DNA from: Inia geoffrensis
Taxonomy: Eukaryota; Chordata; Mammalia; Artiodactyla; Iniidae
Direction of reading: 5' to 3'
Length of the DNA: 64,000 nucleotides
Assembly (NCBI GenBank): GCA_036417435.1
Contig: CM070899.1
Location: forward strand, 6,067,001-6,131,000
In this document: piece by piece, positions 58,446 through 64,000 of the stretch
Position numbering within the stretch: the first letter of the stretch is position 1
How the letters are laid out: each line of letters starts with the position of its first letter
Notes under the pieces: generated by a model
What the model was told of the DNA's origin: nothing
What the model saw: the letters and a program-made list of their open reading frames with translations, nothing else
The model's database searches: none
Program-made: the position numbers and the translations under genes

Positions 58446-59414
58446 ACCATTCTGCCTTCAGCTGCCGTGTGTGCAGAGAGTAACAAAATTTGATGGGAAA
58501 GTTAAGGTCAGAAATGTGCCCTATTCAGATGACAAAACTCAGGGTGAGAATGGGTTCTCAAGAACAGAAAATCCCATGTTTTTGCTGGTTTTACCTCGGG
58601 GTCTTCAGCCACCTTGCAAGTCATAGGGTCTCGCCATTTTCTAAGCGGTCCCGAGCACGTTGGGGACATCAGAGTAGGCTGCTAAACGGCTACCTCTTCA
58701 ACTGTAAGTTCAGCAATTAAAGCTAGAAAACATCTTCTTCTGCTTTGGAGTTAAAACTAGATGAACAGAACTTTAAAAAAAATGCTAATGTGATGAAATA
58801 TATAATGAAACTCATGTAACTTTCAAGCCAGGGAGGATCAAATTCTGACTTTCTTGTGTGCAGGTGAAATCTTAGTCACTAATTGCCTGCTCTGTCTAGC
58901 CTTCAAAACAATTTTATAGCATTCTGGTTAAAGATCATCTAGGATGCGCTAAAGAAGTCAAAGCAGGTTGAGCTCAAAAGTCTATTTAATTCCCAAAGCA
59001 AAGACTGAGCCGGAGGTCAGACCTGAGCACACAGGGAGGTCTAGGGCCTGGTCTTTGCTCTTAAGGGACTCCTTGTTTAATGAAAGAAATGCATTATGAA
59101 ACAAGGCTGCAGGATGGGGCAACGTGGGCAGTGAGAGCAGCCCAGGAGAGGGAGCAACTAATCCGCTGGGGGGAGGGCAGACTAGGGAAACTGCTGCTCC
59201 TTGAAAGATGAGTAAGGATTCACTGGGAAGTTGAGGACAGGTGAGGGAGAAATGGCATGTCTTGCAGAGGGTACGGCACAGGAAAATGCTTGGATGTTGG
59301 GAAAGCACAGTGAAGCCCATGGAGAAGCAAAGTCTTATAGTTGGCTGGGACCCTTGAAAGTCACCTATTACAAGCCCATCTAATATAGGAATCCTCTCCC
59401 AAACCCTAAAGTAT
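58446..59414. other. Downstream intergenic unique sequence
   Basis: Nothing recognisable. It leads into the TCCA repeat. Confidence 0.35.
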
Positions 59415-59640
59415 AGCACGTCCATCCATCCGTCCATCCATCCATCCATCCATCTGTCCGTCCGTCCATCCACCCACCCCTCCATCCTTCTATCTATATA
59501 TCCATTTATTTATCCATCCATTCATCCATTCCACCCATCAACCATTCATCCATCCACCTACCCATTTATCCATTCATCCTTCCATTCCCTTCCATCCATC
59601 CATCCATCCATCCTTCCATTTATCCATCCAGCCAACCACC
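59415..59640. repeat. TCCA tetranucleotide microsatellite
   Basis: About 220 bp of (TCCA)n with CCGT, CCAC, TTTA and TTCA variants. Confidence 0.9.
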
Positions 59641-59790
59641 CACAAGTTATTCACTTAATAAACATTTATCAAAGACCTATGTTGTGTCACAGGCTCTGCT
59701 GGGAAGTTACAGATCAATGAGACTCACCCCTGCCTTCCAGGGGTTTACCTTTCAGTTGGCACGATGGGACATCCATCCATCTATTCAGTT
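59641..59790 (+). repeat. L2-like relic
   Basis: cacttaataaacatttatca, tgtcacaggctctgctggga and cccctgccttccaggggttt follow the L2 segment order. The TCCA run may have grown next to it. Confidence 0.5.
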
Positions 59791-61204
59791 ATTTATTTCC
59801 TTAATGACCCTGGAGTTCCTACTGAGTGCCCCATGCTCCTAGACCCTGGACATGTAGTCCACAGCATGGATGACTCCCAGTTAGCTGGGGAGGCAGTGAG
59901 TGAACAGACAAGCAGGGTTCTGTCTTTTGGATGGGAGCTCAGGGTCCAACATGAGGCTGGGGGAGACATTCATGTCTTCATTACAGATTAGAAACCCAGT
60001 CCTTGCGCCATTGTGTCCTGCTGCAGTCCAAACTGTCTCCCTTTACTGTGGTCTCTTTCTCACAGGCCACGATGAAAATATACTTGTGTTTCTGTGACCT
60101 TTTATAATCAAAGATGTAAAAAATAAGAAATGTCTAGTTTGGGACACATCCAGGATGTGAACCCAGGGGTCCTGTCTAGAGGAAGTGGGTGGTCTCCCTT
60201 CCAGTCTAAATCCCATGATGTGATAACAATGCTGGCATGTCGCTCATGGGACAGGCCATATGAAAGTTTTTTGGCACAAAATGCATTGCAGGCTGAAGTT
60301 TCCAAAGGGTAGGCAGGTCTTCCAGCAAAGCCAGGGACTGCTGAGGATCAGGGATGGTGTCTCCTTCCTCCTTCTTTGTTCATAGCCCTTCTTCCTCCTT
60401 CCATTGACAAGATTGTACAAAGCATCTACTCCATGGCCCACGGTACAGTGTGGAAACAGATCCAAGGCATTGGTAAGTGAAAGGAAGAAATTAAGAGGTA
60501 GACTGCAGGTGACACTCCCAGACGTTCAACCACTTTTGGCACTCAGCCTTTTGGCCTGTGTTTGGTGGTGTAATTGAGGATTCAGTTTTGTTACCTCTAT
60601 CGTGTTTCAACCACGTTCCCCTTTTTCCTTCTGAAAGCTCTGGGGTAGTACATATCAAGGGCTTAATGGTATTGTGATTATTTGATTTGGTTATGTTATT
60701 CTCAGCAACTGTACTAAGTATACTCGTCAGCGATTCCTAGAGAGAGGAAGAGTTATATGCTTACAGATGGTCACTCTGACATTTCATTAAATTCTTTTTC
60801 AATAACTCCACCAAGCTCTGAGGAGGCCAATAGGAAACATAATAAAATATAAGTAAGCAGTAAAACATCAGGACCAGAGAGAAGAAAAGATAGAGCAAGG
60901 CGTGCTCACCTGTGTAAAAGTATATCATAGAGAAGCAGGCTATACGTTGCTACACTTAAATCATAAATCTGAGTCTAAGCTTCTCACTAGCCAAAGGGAA
61001 AAAAGAAACATAGACACACTACTTATTCTTCATGAAGAGAACTTCCAGCCAATGACATGCATGACAGCCAAATGTTGGACGCAGCCTCTGTGTTCAACAA
61101 AAAAGGAGTGAATGACTGAAAAAGACTTTGTTCAAATGGAATATTCATATCCATTTAAAATGAGGGGGTTGACTTTGGTAATAGTAGAAAAACTGTATGT
61201 GAGA
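59791..61204. other. Downstream intergenic sequence
   Basis: About 1.4 kb, mostly AT-rich, with no gene and no repeat I can name securely. Confidence 0.35.
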
Positions 61205-61216
61205 TAATGCTAACTT

Positions 61217-62148
61217 AAAAAAAGTTTCCATTGGAATATAGTTGATTTACATTGTTGTGTTAGTGTCAGGCGTACAGCAAACTGAATCAGTTATACATAT
61301 GCATATATCTACCCTTTATTAAGATTCTTTTCCCATATAGGCCATTACAGAGTATTGAGTAGAGTTCCCTGTGCTATACGGTAGGTTCTTATTAGTTATC
61401 TATTTTATATATAGTAGTTTGCATACGTCAATCCCAATCTCCCAATTTATCCCTTCCCTTCCCCCCAGTAACCATGTTTGTTTTCTACATCTGTGACTCT
61501 ATTTCTGTTTTGTATAAGTTCATTTGTACCCTTTTTAAGATTCCACATATAAGTGATATCATAAGATATTTGTCTTTCTCTGTCTGACTTACTTCACTCA
61601 GTATGACAATCTCTAGGTCCATCCATGTTGCTGCAAATGACATTATTTCATTCTTTTTTATGGCTGAGTAATATTCCATTGTATTTATGTACCACATCTT
61701 CTTTATCCATTCCTCTGTCGATGGACACTTAGGTTGCTTCCATATCCTGGCTATTGTAAATAGTGCTGCAATGAATATTGGGGTGCATGTATCTTTTCGA
61801 ATTATGGTTTTCTCTGGATATATGCCCAGGAGTGGGATTGCTGGATCATATAGTAGCTCTACGTTTAGTTTTTTAAGGAGCGTCCATACTGTTTTCCATA
61901 GTCGCTGTACCAATTTACATTCCCACCAACAGTGTAGGAGGGTTCCCTTTTCTCCACACTCTCTCCAGCATTTATTGTTCATAGATTTTTTTTGATAATG
62001 GCCATTCTGACCAGTGTGAGGTGATATCTCACTGTAGTTTTGATTTGCATTTCTCTAATAATTAGTGATGATGAGCACCTTTTCATGTGTTTTTGGCCAT
62101 CTGTACGTCTTCTTTGGAGAAATGTCTGTTCAGATCTTCTGCACTACC
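61217..62148 (-). mobile_element. 5'-truncated L1 (cetartiodactyl type), antisense
   Basis: Same family as 44071-44884 but opposite in strand. It covers the ORF2 end (minus-strand frame 61485-61982, about 165 codons still open, with [15 protein letters not shown] and [13 protein letters not shown] motifs) and the 3' UTR to 61217. It lacks a recognisable poly(A) tail. A near-perfect duplication, taatgctaactt / taatgttaactc, lies at 61205-61216 and 62149-62160. Confidence 0.9.
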
Positions 62149-62529
62149 TAATGTTAACTCTTAAAAGAATAGAAAATGTTCATATGCTATGATTCCAAAT
62201 TATCTAGCTAAAGGTGTGTGTGGCTATGGAAGTATATCTGATGTGGATGCTTCAGGGAGAGCCTCATTTCTCCTACCTTTTCCAGAGTTCCAGGAGGTTA
62301 GTGCTATTGCCTTTGCAACTGAAAATATTCAAGTGAATAACGTGTGTCAGAGAGGCTCTAATAAATGCCTCTCCAGTATTTGCTCTCTCTTGGAGCCATT
62401 GCTCTAGCAGATGATTTTCTAAGACATGTAAAGGCTCCTTACAGAATTACCATTGGGCAATTTGGAAATGCCTATACATCCCTAAACCTAGCATGGATCA
62501 CAACACAAGCAGACTTGCCTTTTTAAAAA

Positions 62530-62900
62530 ATTACTCTCTGACATAATGTCTCTTCTAGAAAATCATCCTCAAGAAACTATAATTCTGTCACAGATTTAAC
62601 TAAAAAGATGTTCACTGTGCTGGAAATCTAGAAAATGCCCCCAAACACGGGATGAGATACGTAAGTGATAGAACATCCATGCAATGGAATATTTTTCAGG
62701 TATCAAAAATAATGCTATTGGATCGACTTAAATGGCACTGCAAAGGTGTTCGTGATGGAATGTTAGGTTTTAAAATAAACACATTACAGGATCTGTTACA
62801 TACTTGTGATTTTATGAAGACACATATGAATCAAAACAAGTGCCAGGAGGAAATGCGTGGGAAGGATACTGGTGGTTGATTCTGGATTACATTTTAGTGG
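62530..62900 (+). mobile_element. Ancient L1M 3' relic, sense
   Basis: tccatgcaatggaatatttt, tcaggtatcaaaaataatgc and gttcgtgatggaatgttagg are decayed L1M ORF2-end and 3' UTR words. No open frame. Confidence 0.6.
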
Positions 62901-64000
62901 GACTCTTCCGGCTGCATGTGGAGGGCGGACTGTTATGGACAGGAGGTAAAGCAGGTGATGGAGGACAGAAGAGAGTAGTATTTTGTTATGGCAGCGTGAG
63001 CTGATCAAGACACTATGTCATAGAGTTATGATGAGGATTCAATTAATAACTCTTTGTAAACGTGCCTCCATATCCAGTGAGCCAACCACTTGGAAACCTC
63101 TGAGCACCTGTAACTGGGCTTATGACTGTCCCCTTTCTTAAAGAGGACCAGAACTTAGACTCTCAGCAGAGTCTGACCACTTGTATCCTTCAAGATGTCC
63201 AGTTCTCTCTGAATTTCACGATCTACCTCATTTCCAGGTACAACGTCACAAAACTGCACTAGCAATTAACTTTTCTCTATGGCCACACCTAAAATAGGGT
63301 TCATTATAATGTGATACTTTCATCTGCCATGGATGGTAATTTCTGGGGCTGGCTACAAAAACAATTATTGTCACTTAACAATTCTCTCAAACATGACCAA
63401 TGAAAACAAACAAAAAGTGTGTTAAAGGCACGTTCTGTTATGTTGTTTGACATCTTTCGAACACAGTAGTTTGATCTGTTGCTCGGCTCTTTGCATCATT
63501 CTGAGTTCTCTCTGGTTTTTTTTCCTCCAAGGACTCTCATGGATCTGATTCCATGGTGGTTTGTGATTTCAGATTGTGAATTCATCTTTGTGGGTGCCCC
63601 CTCTGGGTGAGTCTGATGACTTCTGCTATAAAAGCATCCTTCAGAACACATTACTGGCTGCTTCTGTGGGACCCCAGCAACTTCAGCTGGTCTAGAAAGG
63701 GGGTGTAAACCTGGATCCCACACATGCTTGGCCCCAGCACTTTTTTTCCACCTAAGGCCCAGAGAGGCCACACACTTCTTTACTACATTCCAGTGGGTAT
63801 AGTGTTTCTTGTCCTGTTTTTGCCAACAGAGCAGCTCTTCAGAATCCAGGCTTTATATAGAAGGATCCAGTCTACGTGCCCAGCATCGCAGGGACTGATG
63901 CCAGAACTCCAGTCCCTAGTTCCAGGTTCTCTGTTTGTGGGTCTGCACCTTTTTCTTTCCAGGATTCCCCCCACTCCTTTTTTTTTTAATTAGGTACGTG
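62901..64000. other. Downstream intergenic unique sequence
   Basis: No gene, structural RNA or clear repeat. A T-run lies at 63979-63987 near the window end. Confidence 0.35.

Noticed and set aside
59415..59640. CRISPR-like regular repetition
   Set aside because: Units are 4 bp without spacers: a simple microsatellite in a mammalian genome.
56621..64000. A second gene downstream of BCL11B
   Set aside because: No exon-like frame with splice sites, no CpG island and no conserved protein motif except L1 ORF2 remnants. It fits the gene desert known 3' of BCL11B.

Overview
This is mammalian genomic DNA covering the 3' part of BCL11B (CTIP2), the C2H2 zinc-finger repressor of T-cell and neuronal development, on the plus strand. 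The first 8 bases fit the last bases of coding exon 3 (the end of a Gln codon, Leu, Ser and the first base of a split Gly). A single GT-AG intron of about 49.6 kb follows (9-49619), then the complete terminal coding exon (49620-51691, about 690 residues with six zinc fingers), then an AT-rich 3' UTR of about 4.9 kb ending at a poly(A) signal near 56600, then about 7.4 kb of gene-free downstream sequence. No other protein-coding or structural RNA gene is supported.

The organism is most likely a cetacean. The youngest repeats are tRNA-Glu-derived CHR-type SINEs with clear target-site duplications and a cetartiodactyl-type L1 3' end. I saw no ruminant BovB or Bov-tA, no pig PRE-1, no primate Alu, no rodent B1/B2 and no carnivore SINEC. 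The BCL11B assignment rests on the long zinc-finger coding exon, which I recognise from the known protein. The cetacean call rests on repeat type only.

Layout: 1-8 exon 3 end. 9-13400 is intron with three antisense SINEs, one long plus one short diverged SINE, one sense SINE, a nested L1, an MLT1-type LTR and several MIR/L2 relics. 13400-44040 is mostly unique sequence with AT-rich, repeat-poor islands that look like conserved regulatory elements, mixed with MIR/L2, MER-type hAT relics, an old L1M and microsatellites. 44071-49141 holds a 5'-truncated L1, two young sense SINEs and a MER20-like element. About 49350-51830 is a GC/CpG-rich block containing the terminal exon. 51692-56620 is the 3' UTR. 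56621-64000 holds a MER5A-like element, a diverged SINE, a TCCA satellite, an antisense L1 and an old L1M.

Functionally there is one gene. Exon 3 is the cassette exon separating the long and short BCL11B isoforms. Both isoforms use the acceptor at 49619, so every full-length isoform carries all six fingers encoded here. The intron islands, one with a GATA-ETS-GATA arrangement, are candidate enhancers. I found no previously undescribed biological system. The most useful leads are splice-site peculiarities around the intron, a Gly-rich expansion in the protein, inverted repeat pairs, and 3' UTR regulatory sites.
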